DNA of 64,000 bases, from assembly GCF_018691265.1 (NCBI RefSeq), contig NW_024881303.1:11773777-11837776 (forward strand). The letters are read 5' to 3'. Under the pieces are notes generated by a model. That model worked only from the letters and a program-made list of their open reading frames with translations. It did not search any database and was not told where the DNA came from. The DNA is from Tyto alba (Eukaryota; Chordata; Aves; Strigiformes; Tytonidae). Positions 12,952 through 24,700 of this stretch are shown here, piece after piece (position 1 is the first letter of the stretch; each line of letters opens with the position of its first letter). Position numbers and translations under genes: made by a program.

Positions 12952-13485
12952 GAGCAACACCCACTCGTGTGGCTGTGCTCAGTGCCTAAGAAAAGAACAA
13001 TCTATCTTTCTACAGATTCATCAGATTATCTCAGAGGTTGCCTCTTCCCTCAACACTCCTTGGAGGGATTAATATATGCCTTTCTCCTTCCTGAGATATA
13101 TCCTCTTTTCCTCAGATTTCTTTCATTTATTAGCTTCTTTGGAGTTTTATCTGCTTTTCTCCAGGTTCTTTTACAGAAAGAAAATGCCATATCAAACTAG
13201 ATATTGATGATGGGTTTTGTTTTTTTTTTTTGTTTTGTTTTCTGTTCAGTTCTGCCCTTTTCTACATGCTAAGGTAGGCAAAAAACCTCATTACTATGCC
13301 CCTTAAAAATGTGCTAATTCTTTTCCCAAATCAGTATAACTACTGTCACAGTATATACCAACACTTGTATCCTTGTTTAAACTGTGATTCTATCATTTAT
13401 CTTAATTCACATGGCCTTTTTCAGACATTTGTATGGAGACTGGCATCTCAATTTAATCTGTTTTAAGGAGTGTGGCAAATGTACA

Positions 13486-14986
13486 TGTTGTGGTTTGAAC
13501 TCAGAGGCCAACTGAGCACCATGCAGCTGCTCACTCCCCCCTTTACCCCCAGTGCTGGGAAGGAGAAAATAAATCAAAAGTCTCAGGAATAGAGAGAAGG
13601 ACCGGGAGGGATGACTAATTATGATCACAGGCAAAAGGCAGATTCGTTAGGGGAAGAAAAAAAGAACATCAATTTAATTCAGACACTAACAACAACACTT
13701 AACAGAGTAGGACAGTGAGAAGCACTGCCACATCTTGAGAACACCTTCCCCCCACCCCTCCCTTCTTCCCGGGCTCAGCTCTGCTCCCGATATCTCTACC
13801 TCCTCCCCCAGTGGCGCAGGGGCAGGGAATGGGGGGTGCAGGCAGTGCTGCCGCTTCTTTCTCTGCAGGGCGGTGGGAGCTCCTTGCATTCGTCTGTTCT
13901 TCCCCTCTCATGGGAGAGTTCTCCACAAACTTTCTCCACTGTCCCTCCCACGGGCTGCAGCTGTTCCTGAGCTGCTCCAGCCTGTGTCGCTCCCACATGT
14001 CCCAGTCCTCCCAGCACCAAACTACAACAGCGGGGGCTTCCCACAGAGTCCCGGCCTTCTCCAGATGCAATCACCTGCTCTGGTGTGTGGCAGGTGCACC
14101 CGCCCGATGGAATTGTGGCTCCCTGGCTGTTGGACCTTTCCTGTGCCCTTGTTCTCAGGGCTTTACAGCAGTTGGGGTCCTTGGCCAATATGGGCTGATA
14201 TTGCCCCCAGGTCACATTCAGCTCAGGTATCAACGGAGTCCTGGGGGAGCCATTTGGAGCTCGTCCCGCCCGGAGCAGCGTACTGCCGGTAAGGGCTCTC
14301 CCCTGGGGTTGGGACGCTGCCCAAGGAGACTCCTCAGGGTTCCTGTGGGTTGGGATGATGCCCCGAGATGTTCCTCGAGGTTGAGAGTCCTCACCTTTTA
14401 TTAGGTGAGTGATTGAGCGGTTTAGGTTGTCGTTAAACCCATGGTTGGTGTTTTGGGTGGTTGTTAAACCCCAGAAGATTGTGTGGTGATAATTTGTTCT
14501 CCTCTCACCGGCATTTGGACCTGTTGTTTGTATGTTTGTGGAATGTTGATTAATTGCGTATAAAAATAAATTTTGCTTTTTTTTTTTTTTTTTAATTGTT
14601 AAGTGGTTTGGGAGTTTTTGCAACATGGTGGGGGATCCTCCACGGGCTGCAGGTTGGCATCTGCTCCACCGTGGGCCTCCACGGGGGGCAGAGCGGGCGG
14701 CTGTGCCGCTGACGGTGGGATACGGGGAGGGTGCACCGCTGCACTCCCCCCCTTCCACTGACCTCTGCGTTCCCACAGACGTCCTCCTCCCAACTCCTCC
14801 TCCCAGGTTCCATTTCTTAAGTGTATTATCACAGACACACAGCCACTGTCACTAATTAGCTCGGCTTTGGTGCAGAGCTGGGTCCGACTTGGAGCCGAGG
14901 GAACTCTGAGCAGCTTCTCAGAGGGGCCACTGCCGGAGCCCCCTCCCCTCCTACCAAGAAGCCCTCCCCACACACAAACCTCAGCA
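13486..14986 (-). mobile_element. LTR element, family A, minus strand, copy 1
   Basis: An endogenous-retrovirus-type LTR in reverse orientation. Its plus-strand left end (13486, TGTTGTGGTTTGAAC) and the parallel ends at 49789 and 62278 mark the LTR 3' end. The parts 13486-14100 and 14640-14986 align by eye with the LTR at 61279-62278. A segment of about 540 bases between them (roughly 14100-14640) has no counterpart in the other two copies. No gag, pol or env frame was recognised, so this is a solo LTR, with the extra segment either inserted or lost elsewhere. The 326-codon minus-strand frame across it is not a protein gene. No clear target-site duplication was found. Confidence 0.65.
14100..14640. 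other. Extra segment inside LTR copy 1
   Basis: About 540 bases present in the 13.5-15.0 kb LTR but absent from the two related copies. It ends on the right with a run of T (about 14577-14592) and contains a plus-strand AATAAA near 14564. This could be a nested element, or an ancestral part deleted in the other copies. I could not identify it. Confidence 0.4.
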
Positions 14987-17283
14987 CGGCATGCCGTTCC
15001 TGCCTGAAAGATACACAGGGGAATGGAGCCTTAAGAACAGGCTCCCTTGAGCCTTGAGTAGTTCAGCAGTTTCAACGACCAACCAAGGCATCTCCACAGT
15101 TACAGTTCCAAATTTATTCAGAGAGAATCTCCTTTCCCCATTGGCATTTAGGTGAAGGCCAACTACTTCTTACTCAATAAAATGAAGGGGGTGGGGGAAA
15201 AAAAAAAGCCTTGACAGTCTCGCTACTGATTGCACACAACGGTGTTCTTCTTTCCCAAGATTATACAAATCCTCCACAAATCTGTTTTAGAGAAAAGCCT
15301 CACCTTTGGTTAGCAAGCTGCAGCATTTCTGTAGTTTCTCCAAGGCAATTCTTTTCACTTGGACCATCATCTGTGTGACTGTTTGAACAGTCCTTTGTCT
15401 CACAAAATTCTCATTCAGGGCACGTCAGAGTTATGCAGAAGTGAGGTGGTTAGTGTAAATAAACCTGAGACATCTGACCACGAGTTAAGCAGGGCAGAGC
15501 CTGTTGTGACTGCACTCATTGTGCTCAATAAAGTCACCCTAGGATAAAGTCTCCATCCCTTCATTATTCAAATTCCAGCCCCTGCCTTCCTTTTCCTGTT
15601 AACTGTCAACTCACTCACTCTCTCTGCACCGTAAACAAAAGCTCTTGTAAAACCCATGAGCAAGCTTTAGAAAGAGGTAGTTCAGATGCCTGTGACAGCA
15701 CAACTGCGCTAGACAGACCAGCGTTTCTGAAGTAAATAGATGCACTCACCTGTGTCTCCTAAGATCACGTACAGCTACAAAAGGACAGTCCTCTTTTCTT
15801 TGGAAAGAAATGGCTTTAAATTGCCATCCATACTCTCCTTAATTTCTACACTCACGCTCACTGGGGAATGCCGCTTTGCAGGTGTCCACAGCCTCAGCAG
15901 GAGGCCTGTCGGGTTCACCCGAACCACCCGCAGCCCTCCCAACACTTTTTGGGGGAGGAAAGGTGAAACGCCTAACCTTGCTTTGTGATCAGTGCTGAGT
16001 TTCCACAAGGAACGCCAGACTCCTTTGAAGTTGCTCAATTCCACAACTACAGGAATATTAAAGGCTCGCGTAACTCCCGTCCTTGATTCCCTACGGCAAA
16101 CCTGAGTGACAGATACATCCAGGTGTGTTCCTTATCTTTAATAACGATGCCCTTTTCTCTTTCCCTGTGTGAAGGTGTTCATTGCGAGAACATGCTCCTA
16201 CTGAAATAACCGTGGAGCAAGTGCTCCCAAGCACCGTGAAGAATCCATTTAGGAACGAGAGATAACATTTCCTTACTCTTGGCAACCTCTGTGTGCTCGG
16301 GGTAGCAGCTGGTATAGCTAATAGACATACAAATTTAGGTCAACTGCACTTTGAAAAGCAGTAAAAATGGAAGGTGGAGCAAGACGGAAGTCTGGGCACC
16401 CCAGGCACTGTCTGACTAGCAACAGTCTCTCTATCCCAAGATCTACAGCAGCTTCTTTTCTGCTCCCCGGCTCCCGTGTCAACCTCAGCCAAAATGCTTT
16501 ATGGGTGGCCCTTAAAAACCCAGAACCCCCCCGAGCAAAACCTTGAAGCTTAGCTACGTGGCCAGTCTCTGGCCCATCCTTACCCCTCCCCTGCCGTTCA
16601 CATTTTCAACCACCAGCTCAGGAGGAAAGTTACCCATTCTTCCTGCTTTCTTCAATTTCATCGTTTTCCCTGTCTTCAACACGCTTCTGCGTTCAAAAAT
16701 TATCTTCCGTCTCATCTACCCACCGCACAATCAAAACCACTCCACCTCCAAAAATCCCCTCCCAGGTATATGAGATTCCCCTCCCACCTTGATATGCCTG
16801 CATGAAGTATCTTGCTTAAAGAGTCTACCAGCAGTATGCAGAGGGAACGAGAAAACATGTTTTCTTCCAGCTTGCTTCTGTGGCTGCTTGTCCTCTTCAC
16901 CATTACAGGCAACAGCACAGTGAATTCCTTAAAGCAGGCCTAACATCACTCAGCACGTAGGAAGAGTCCATCACCTTCATAAATACAAGTTAAATAAATC
17001 AGAATTCTAAGAGAAGGAAAGGTCACTATGACACTACTGTGGGAACTGCAGACCACCAACTGGAGAACGTACCGACAGTCAGTCTCAGACACTTGGGAAG
17101 AGCCCGAGATCTTTTGGTCCACTAAGCCACCCTAGTCCTTGACTGGCATTTAATGACTGGAGGCATCAGCACTTGTCATTTTAAAATCCAATTTCCCTCA
17201 CTGTAGGCATTAATTTCTCAGGTAACGGGTAACTGGTGGCTTCAGCCTTGTCTACATATGTTTTATCGAAAAGCCTCTTTGTC
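14987..17283. other. Intergenic DNA
   Basis: No gene, known repeat or conserved-looking exon was recognised. Several 60-90 codon frames occur on both strands without domain content or consistent splice sites. Confidence 0.4.
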
Positions 17284-17700
17284 ACAGCATCACAGAAGGG
17301 TTGAGGTTGGAAGGGCCTCTGGAGGTCATCCCCAACCCCCCTGCTGCCCAGGACCATGCTCGGGGGGCTTCTGAGTGTCCCCAGGGACGGAGACCGCGCG
17401 AGCGCCCTGGGCCGGCAGTGCCAGTGCGCGCTCACCCGCACAGTGAAGTGTTTCCTGATGTTCGGACGGCACCTCCTGTGCTTCAGTTTGTGCTCGTGGC
17501 CTCTTGCCCTTGGCTCCACTGAAAAGCATCTGGCTCTGTCTTCTCTCTGTACTTGATTTACACTGATAAGATCCCCCTGAGCCTTCCCTTCTCCAAGCTG
17601 ACCAGTCCCAAATCTCTCAGCCTTTCCTGCTAGGAGAGATGCTCCAGACCCGTAATCATCTTCACGGCCACTTGGACTCTGTCCAGTACTTCCATCTTCC
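17284..17700 (-). mobile_element. CR1 LINE 3' fragment, minus strand
   Basis: Begins on the plus strand with CACAGCATCACAGAAGG and GTTGAGGTTGGAAGGGCC, the reverse complement of the conserved avian CR1 3' end. It continues through text corresponding to the CR1 3' UTR and the last part of ORF2 (around 17430-17640, matching the phrase on brain-typical avian CR1 with GTGTTTCCTGATGTTC). The element's 3' end is at 17284; it is 5'-truncated near 17700, as is usual for CR1. No intact frame. Confidence 0.8.
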
Positions 17701-20700
17701 TCTCACACTTTTTCATAGTCTGTAGCTGAGTATGAGTAAAACAGATGATCTTTAAGAAAATGCTAAGCCTCTTTAGCACAAGTCTAGATGACTCTGAAAT
17801 CTGAGTATTTCGAACCCAGCGATACTGTGTTCACGCTGTTCTGCCGTTGCTCCCAGTGTGTAGACTACACACTGGTAATTTTTAATAGAGGAGCCCAACA
17901 CTGGTATCAGAAAACATCTTGGCTTTGTGTCCTTCCAGTCATCTTCTCCCAAAACACACCTTTCTGGGAACCACCCTACTCTGCAACAGTTAGGGATATA
18001 AGAAAATTACAGAGATAATTTGAGTGACAAAAGAATGTACTTATTTGGAGAAAGAAGGGTATTGATGCTGAATGCAGTCACCTGGCTTAGGTGGGCTGAC
18101 CCAACCCTGTGTATTCATAATAGCTTAAAAGAACTCAAGAGATGATGAACATATTGTCTTGTCATTGAAGGACAGTGATGCTATCATTGTCTCTTGGGGA
18201 AAGAACGAGACTTCAAACTAAGGCCAAAATTGTTCCAGCCCAACAACTCCCACATCACTGTCTGCTGTGGTACCTTCACAAAGAGAAATCGATAAACTCT
18301 CTCAGACAGCATATTCATCACTCCAGTTTAGGCTTCTCAGATTTCCTCCAGTCACAGGTTTCATACAGTACATCTATTGAACTGTAATATCAAAAGGTAT
18401 TGCCTTTCACACGCTAAATCAGTTTTTATTATTATTTAATGATCCGGAGACTAAATAAATAGGCTGGCAGACAGAAGTCTTCTGTGAATCTCTCATTTGT
18501 TCTAATCCAGATGTATCTAGTGTAAGTAGTAATCTAGGAAAAACACAAGATTTCAGTGTAAACCAATGGTGTATCTGGGCTATTTACCAAAGCTATTATC
18601 ACCTCAAATTATTCATAATTGAAGTTTGTTTCAGATACTAATTTACAGAAGAAATGAGAAGTCATTGATCATGTAGCAACTAGAGGTTTGTTTAGGATGT
18701 GTTTGTCCACAATCACTCGCAGCTGCTGAGGTGCGTACGCCTTATGCTGTAGCCAGAATCCTTTTGGCCAGGGTTCACCTGCACCCTGGAGGTCCTACAC
18801 CTCCTACAGAAGAGCTGAGGGCAGAGAACACCAGCTGTGCCTCCACCTCCTTTCACTGCAGAATCCTGTATCAGCAGAGTTGGGAGGCAGTAGAAGATGA
18901 CAGTATGACAAGAAACACAAGACTGTGTATCCCGAACAACTGTCTTTGGTGTAGACTCAGTTAAAGGACATCTCATTCTATGAGTTTTCATCCATGCTAC
19001 TTAATTCTACTATTTATGATTCTAGAATGTTTCAAGCATGGACAGAGTTATCAGTCTGACCTGTTACAGCATCTTTAAAAGGATACGTAAATGCTATTCT
19101 CCACCCTTATAGTCTGCCAAAAGCAAATGCTTGTAACAGGATCAAACCAGACATTCTTTCAGTGTATTTTCTCAGGTTCTGAAATTCAGTAGGGTAGGGA
19201 GTTTGAGTTCCTCAATTTTAACAGCTATTGAAGGATCAGCCTTTCCCAGAGTTCCGATTCCTTTTTGTATTTGTTTATACATTTGGTTTCTAGCCCAGCC
19301 TGCAGCAGTAAATTCCAAAATTATGTGCAATGGCAAAAAAATTCCTTCTGCTTTAAAACTGCTACCTGATTTCACTGTAGGTGTGAGGGAAATTCCGAAT
19401 AATAGTGCATGCACGTTTTCAGACTCGAGTAGCACCTACCAATAAAATTTATCATTTTATCATTACTATTGGATACACTCAAGAGGGTTAATCTGATCCT
19501 TTATAGATTCAAATATTTCTATCTTTGACTCAGCGATTACATAAATGTGGATGATCAGTAATAAACAGTGGTTAGTGGAAGCTCATTCTGATAGATGTTG
19601 GTGAGCACTTGGAGGTAAAGGAATCCTGACAAGCAGTCATGGCCTTGTTCTTATGGCAGTAACCCCTGAAAAGCACAGGGTTGACTGAGAGCAGGTTTAC
19701 AGCCATACAAAGACACTACTCTCTTACAATACTCCTTTCTCCAGTACTGCGTACTATTAACCTTGGAGGGAAAAATCCTGAAGCTGTTTACCTTAAACTT
19801 GTTTACGTGATTTTGCAATGCTGTTGAAACCTAAATCAAACAATAAAATAGAACTGCAGCTTTTAAAATTTTACTATTACATTTTCATCTGGCAATAAAT
19901 AACATTTCCCAGCAAGGCTAACTTATAAAATGTTCTGCTTCCTTCAAGGACGATCTGTCACGTATCATGTCTGCAGGTGTTTTATGTACCCTGGACAAAA
20001 TTGGGAGCTCTTAACCATTAATACACAGTTCTCAGCTCTCAACTGACCAATGGCAGGTTGCGGGTTACCAGACTATTGGGGAGTTTGCTTTATCTGCTCC
20101 TCTCATCCTAAGTACAAGAGCAGAAACCTTTCAGTTTTATTGTAACGAGCCATTACAGAGTACCTCTTCCTTTACTGAAAGCATTCCAACATGCAGTAGC
20201 CCTTCAGAGGGGAAGCAGCAGCACATCAGTAACCCTCAGCAGATGGCAGCACATGCACAGGAACAGACACATTAGCCATAGAATTAAGAAAAAAAAAAGG
20301 GACGGGGGGAAATATATCCTATTCCTCTCAACTCTGAATTTCAGTGCTGCTTATGAGGAATCACTGTAAGTTACATTATTTATATCATGCCTTCTGGTAT
20401 GACCAAGTTACCTTTTTCTGCAGAAATTCCCATCATTAATAGGCAATGAAAACACTTGACATTCTCCCCATTTCACTTGCTCCCAAAGGTGTTTAACTGC
20501 AACACTTACATTTGCATACAACACTCAGCCAAGAAATACTGTTGTCTAAGCCACCTGAGATGCAATTTTTCTTTTAAACCAATCTCACTTTATAAAATAT
20601 GATGTTTTATAAATCACAAGGATTAGTAGAATGATTAGAAGGAGGTAATGCTTGTAATAAGCCACTGAAATGGCCTAATATACAGTTGCCCATCTGTTTA

Positions 20701-20800
20701 AATACAGCTTAAAATAATTTCTTAGTTTAAGCATCCCCTTATTTTCCCCAACTCTGCCCCTTTATTTTTATATGGCAACCATTGATTCAGTCTGTTCTTC
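17701..20800. other. Intergenic DNA downstream of TDRD9
   Basis: AT-rich sequence without a recognised gene. A minus-strand frame at 19172-19435 (87 codons) lies opposite a plus-strand frame of similar length. Neither shows a domain, and neither continues the TDRD9 or ASPG reading frames. Confidence 0.45.
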
Positions 20801-20971
20801 AGAGTATCACTGGATATCACATGATCTTCAAATCACTGAGTGAATAGTGAAAATACTAATACCTTCCCATATACTGCTCTTGCATTAATGCATTTCATGA
20901 ATGCAATCACATACCCTTAATAACTAAATTTAGCTTTTATTAAGCATGACTGCACAACAGAAGAGACAGAT

Positions 20972-20995
20972 TTTATTTCACATCTGTATTTTATT
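20972..20995 (-). terminator. Candidate TDRD9 polyadenylation signals
   Basis: Two AATAAA hexamers on the minus strand (plus-strand TTTATT at 20990-20995 and 20972-20977), about 690-710 bases after the TDRD9 stop codon. They are the first canonical signals I found past the stop. The 3' UTR length is therefore inferred, not shown. Confidence 0.35.
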
Positions 20996-21678
20996 CTGAA
21001 ACCACTAACCTCATTTTTAGGACTAAACATCTCACAAATAAAAGAGGAAAAGATGTAACAAAGGTGCCACGAATCAGTAATTCAAAAGTGTTCTTCTGAC
21101 ATACAGGAAAAGAAATAATATATTACATTTTGCTGTATGAAAAATTAATGAAAAAAATTGTATCCAGTATATGAAGTTATAGTCTGAATCAGAACATAGT
21201 CTAGATCATCAGTTTCCTTTGACTTCTAGTTTTTGGTTAAGAAAAACCCCGAACACCCTTGTATAGCTTTTAGAAAAACTAACGACAAAAAAAATAGGAA
21301 AATGCAACTTGCAGTTACAGACAAAAAGATCATGCCCCAGGGCTTATGAGCTTTTAAACAGAAAATAAACAACTAAACCTAGATTTGCTTTGTCTTTCAT
21401 GTACCTTGTGATAAACCTGCTCAGAAGTATTATTAAAATAAAAACTGCATCCTGCTTTATGTCAGTTTGTTTTATGAATAAACTCATTTGCTCTATGTCA
21501 GCAAACGCCAGTGTTTAAAAAAAAAACCCATTAACATATTCCAAACTGTGTTTTAGCACACTCATGCTAACCTTAAGGAACAGTCTTGCAAAACAAGCAT
21601 CCAAGGGTTATACAGAAGACAAAAGTCATTTTTAGACTAGTTGTAACACCTCGTTTTCTGAAAAACTCCTAGAAATAC

Positions 21679-21774
21679 TTAAACATTCAACACAACAAGC
21701 TTATGTAGCTGATAAATACCATTTATTCTTTCATGCTGCTTTCCCGACTTGTCAATGACCTGCTGAGAATCCAC
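21679..21774 (-). CDS. TDRD9: TDRD9 last coding exon, window exon 28
   Basis: Encodes residues 970-1000, starting [16 protein letters not shown] and ending [11 protein letters not shown], then TAA at 21681-21679. QLHKLVVL is the conserved C-terminal end of the family. Acceptor GACTAG. The 3' UTR continues leftwards for several hundred bases. Confidence 0.95.
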   Translation of the reverse strand: MDSQQVIDKSGKQHERINGIYQLHKLVVLNV

Positions 21775-24700
21775 CTAGTCAAAAGAAGTAAGATGAAAGT
21801 CAGAATGCATTCTTTGTAATGTTTTTCTATATAGCATAGTTAAAGAAGAGAGTCTTGAAGAATTTTAACAGTTTCAAGTCACACAGGAATTCAGTTCCAT
21901 GCCACATGTTTCAACATAAGAGCCAGGACTATAAAATGCTGTATCTCATGGTTTGCCCAAGTCAGAACACTATCCCACAATCAAGTCCAAGGCAATACAG
22001 GTAGTATTTTATGTGGTGATGAAAAAAAGATGTCCTGAGATTCTTCAGACTTCAGCTGCAGTGAGGAAAATCCTGATCCAAGGCCTATACATAAGCCTGT
22101 TATAAAACCTAAACACCATTGTAACTGATTTTGAAATATGAAAATGGAAACAATTTGGCTTAAGGCAGTATATCACGACACACTCCAACCCCTCAGTGAA
22201 TGTCTACCAGAAATACGTGCCCTTGGTGCTTGTCCACTGTTGACAATCTTCAAGAAGAGAGACCCAGACCCCTCAATTTGTATGCCTCAGGGTGGGAGAG
22301 GCACAGGGAAGGTGTGTGTAGACACCTTAGTCCTGTACTAATTCCTCTCCCCCTTTTAATTAAGAAAATGCACTTGTTTGTCAGGAAATCTAGTGGCCTG
22401 CAGAGGCCCTTACACAAAGAAAGGTAAGATTTCTAACAGAGTAGGAAGCTAGACTTTTCAGTTTTATGAAACCCTCCCAGGTTTCAAGAAAACTGCCCTC
22501 CTATCTGATCCCAACACATCTGTTCTCAAGCAAACCACATTTCTGTCTCCTTAAAAGGGAAAAGCCACCTGAGAGCACAGCAACCCAAACCAAAAGTGCC
22601 CTGCATTCAGATAAATCCTAAACAAGGTAAATGTATCAATCTTTTTCTTTCAGGTCATAGCTGTTTCACACAAATAAAAATCAGATTTTTAACTTCCAAC
22701 AAATGTAAAGTTACCTTTACATTCTCAACTTAAAAATCATGAAGTGTTCTGTTTGAAAAGGCTAAATATTTGTATACAGAAATTTAAAAAAAATAGCCAA
22801 CACACTAAATAGACTTTACAAAAATAGGGTATCAACAGAGACTGATGTATACACAACAGTTTTTATGCCTAAAATTCAACTCTACAGTGCTTTCAGTATT
22901 TTTAAATTCAATACTCAAAAAAGACATCCTGCCAAAGGAAATTCTCCGTTTGATCACTCTAACTGTACTAGGGTACTCTTAACTACTCTTCTTGGGGGGG
23001 GGGAATTATCTTTATATTCTTACCTGATTCCATGCATATGGCTTCTCATACCATGTAGGAACAATTTTATCTCGAGGTTTTGATTTGCAGATTAAACTGA
23101 AATTACATAAAAATAGCCTTAAGAAATACAAGTGTATTTGTTTAATTATAAAGAGAAAGGAATTTTTATATTAGATACAACTCAGAATTTATGAGGTGTC
23201 TGTGCTGAAGGGAATCAAATTTCCTTGTTAATCTAGTCTTATTCATTCACTTCTCTGTACTTTGCCCCTCTAGAGTAAGAAGTCAAAATACAAATCTTCA
23301 CAGGGATGTTAAGTCTATCAGAGTGTATTTTCTTTTAAAGAAAATAATGATTTTTTTTTTCCATTTACAAAAGAATTTGCAACTGTCATTTATTCCATAA
23401 GTTTTATGCATGCTTATTCACTAGAATGTATAATACAGCTATTTTTAGGGTATTTTGTTTTGCCTGACAACTCAATTACTATAGATTGTCTGTCTGCTCC
23501 AGTTATTTCCTCAGGCTGTGCAAAGTACAACAGCAGTAGACTTTAATTAATTCTGTCTAGATGTGTTTTTCAAACACTGATTTTAGTCTTAAGTAGTGGT
23601 GACATGTTGTAAATACAATTAGCTTTCAAAAATGCAAAAAAGTTATGAAAAACTGTTCAGGCTAAAATTTTGCACATCTACTCTTATTAATAAAAGGTTA
23701 GGTTTCTTCCAAGACATAAAACAAAAATACAGTCAGAACATAATCATCAACAAGAAATATTTTACACAAAGGAAAAGATGACATCATGACAATAACCAGA
23801 CTGTCTCTTCCTTCAAAAAGGTTAAAATAAAAGAATTACAAGAATTAGCTATAGGATCATTGGAACAGAATCAGTAAAAACACAAAGATTCCAAGAGAGA
23901 AAACACTACCACAGAAAGGTACTAAGATCCTAAAGCAAAAAAAGCCCTGAAGGCTGATGAGAGTGGCTGAGTCAGGCAGTGAGCACAGGCTGAACCGGGG
24001 AACGTGTCAACGCTGCGGAGCTGCGCAGGCTGCTCCTTCCACTCCCGACTGGCTGGAGGTGCCTGACCAACCAACCCCAAACTGGTACCGAAACAGTAGC
24101 AAGTATTCACATGTCTAAAGAAACAGCAGTGACGTTTTTGTGCCTTGGATTTAGCACGTAAGTGTCGATGTCCAAGCATGAGCTCCTGTTATTGTCACAG
24201 TCACCTCCAGAGAGGTTTTGGGGGTTTGCTTCTTTCTGCCTATCCCCTTCCCTTGGCTTCTTCCTATGCTTGCTGCTACACAAATCACATGAGAAAACCT
24301 CATTCTGCTTTGAAGTCTAAACATGGTACTACACAGCAGTGTCCAAAGGCAATGCAGACACCAACTGGCCTGAGGTGCTCTGACAGAAACAGGACATTAA
24401 ATCTTGCATCAGCAGTATGCTTGACAGCTGGTGTATTACCAAGAGTTCTGCAGATGTGGAGTGTGAGCAGGTTGCCATCAGCCTGCGCTGGTGCTCCCGA
24501 GGTACAGCCTCCGCGAAGCTGCAGCACCACGTTCCGGAGGCTGGTGCAACCCACCACGAGAGCTTCCTGGAAGCTGCCACGTCGCGGGGAGAAGAGCGGC
24601 TGACCCACTCACCATGTCCCACGTGGCTGCTGGGCAGCTAACATACAGGGGGTATCTCCACAGCTTCTCGCAATTGTTTATGCTCTTTTATTTCCGTTGC

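Larger units (their letters stand above)
6881..13485. other. Intergenic DNA between ASPG and TDRD9
   Basis: Mostly AT-rich sequence with no recognisable exon. It holds a CT microsatellite (7552-7595), a short direct repeat near 8618-8655 (a roughly 18-base word ending in GGTATTTAATAT occurs twice), and a GC-rich stretch at 12230-12950 with an open 239-codon frame listed separately. Confidence 0.5.

Noticed and set aside
13796..14776. 326-codon minus-strand frame
   Set aside because: It runs across the LTR of family A and its extra segment. Its product has no gag, pol or env motif, and GC-rich LTR sequence easily stays open by chance.
19172..19435. 87-codon minus-strand frame as an extra TDRD9 or ASPG exon
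   Set aside because: TDRD9 already ends with a stop at 21679 and ASPG starts at 3408. The frame has no homology I recognise.
24145..24603. 152-codon plus-strand frame in a TDRD9 intron
   Set aside because: No domain, no splice signals, and locally raised GC explains the open frame.
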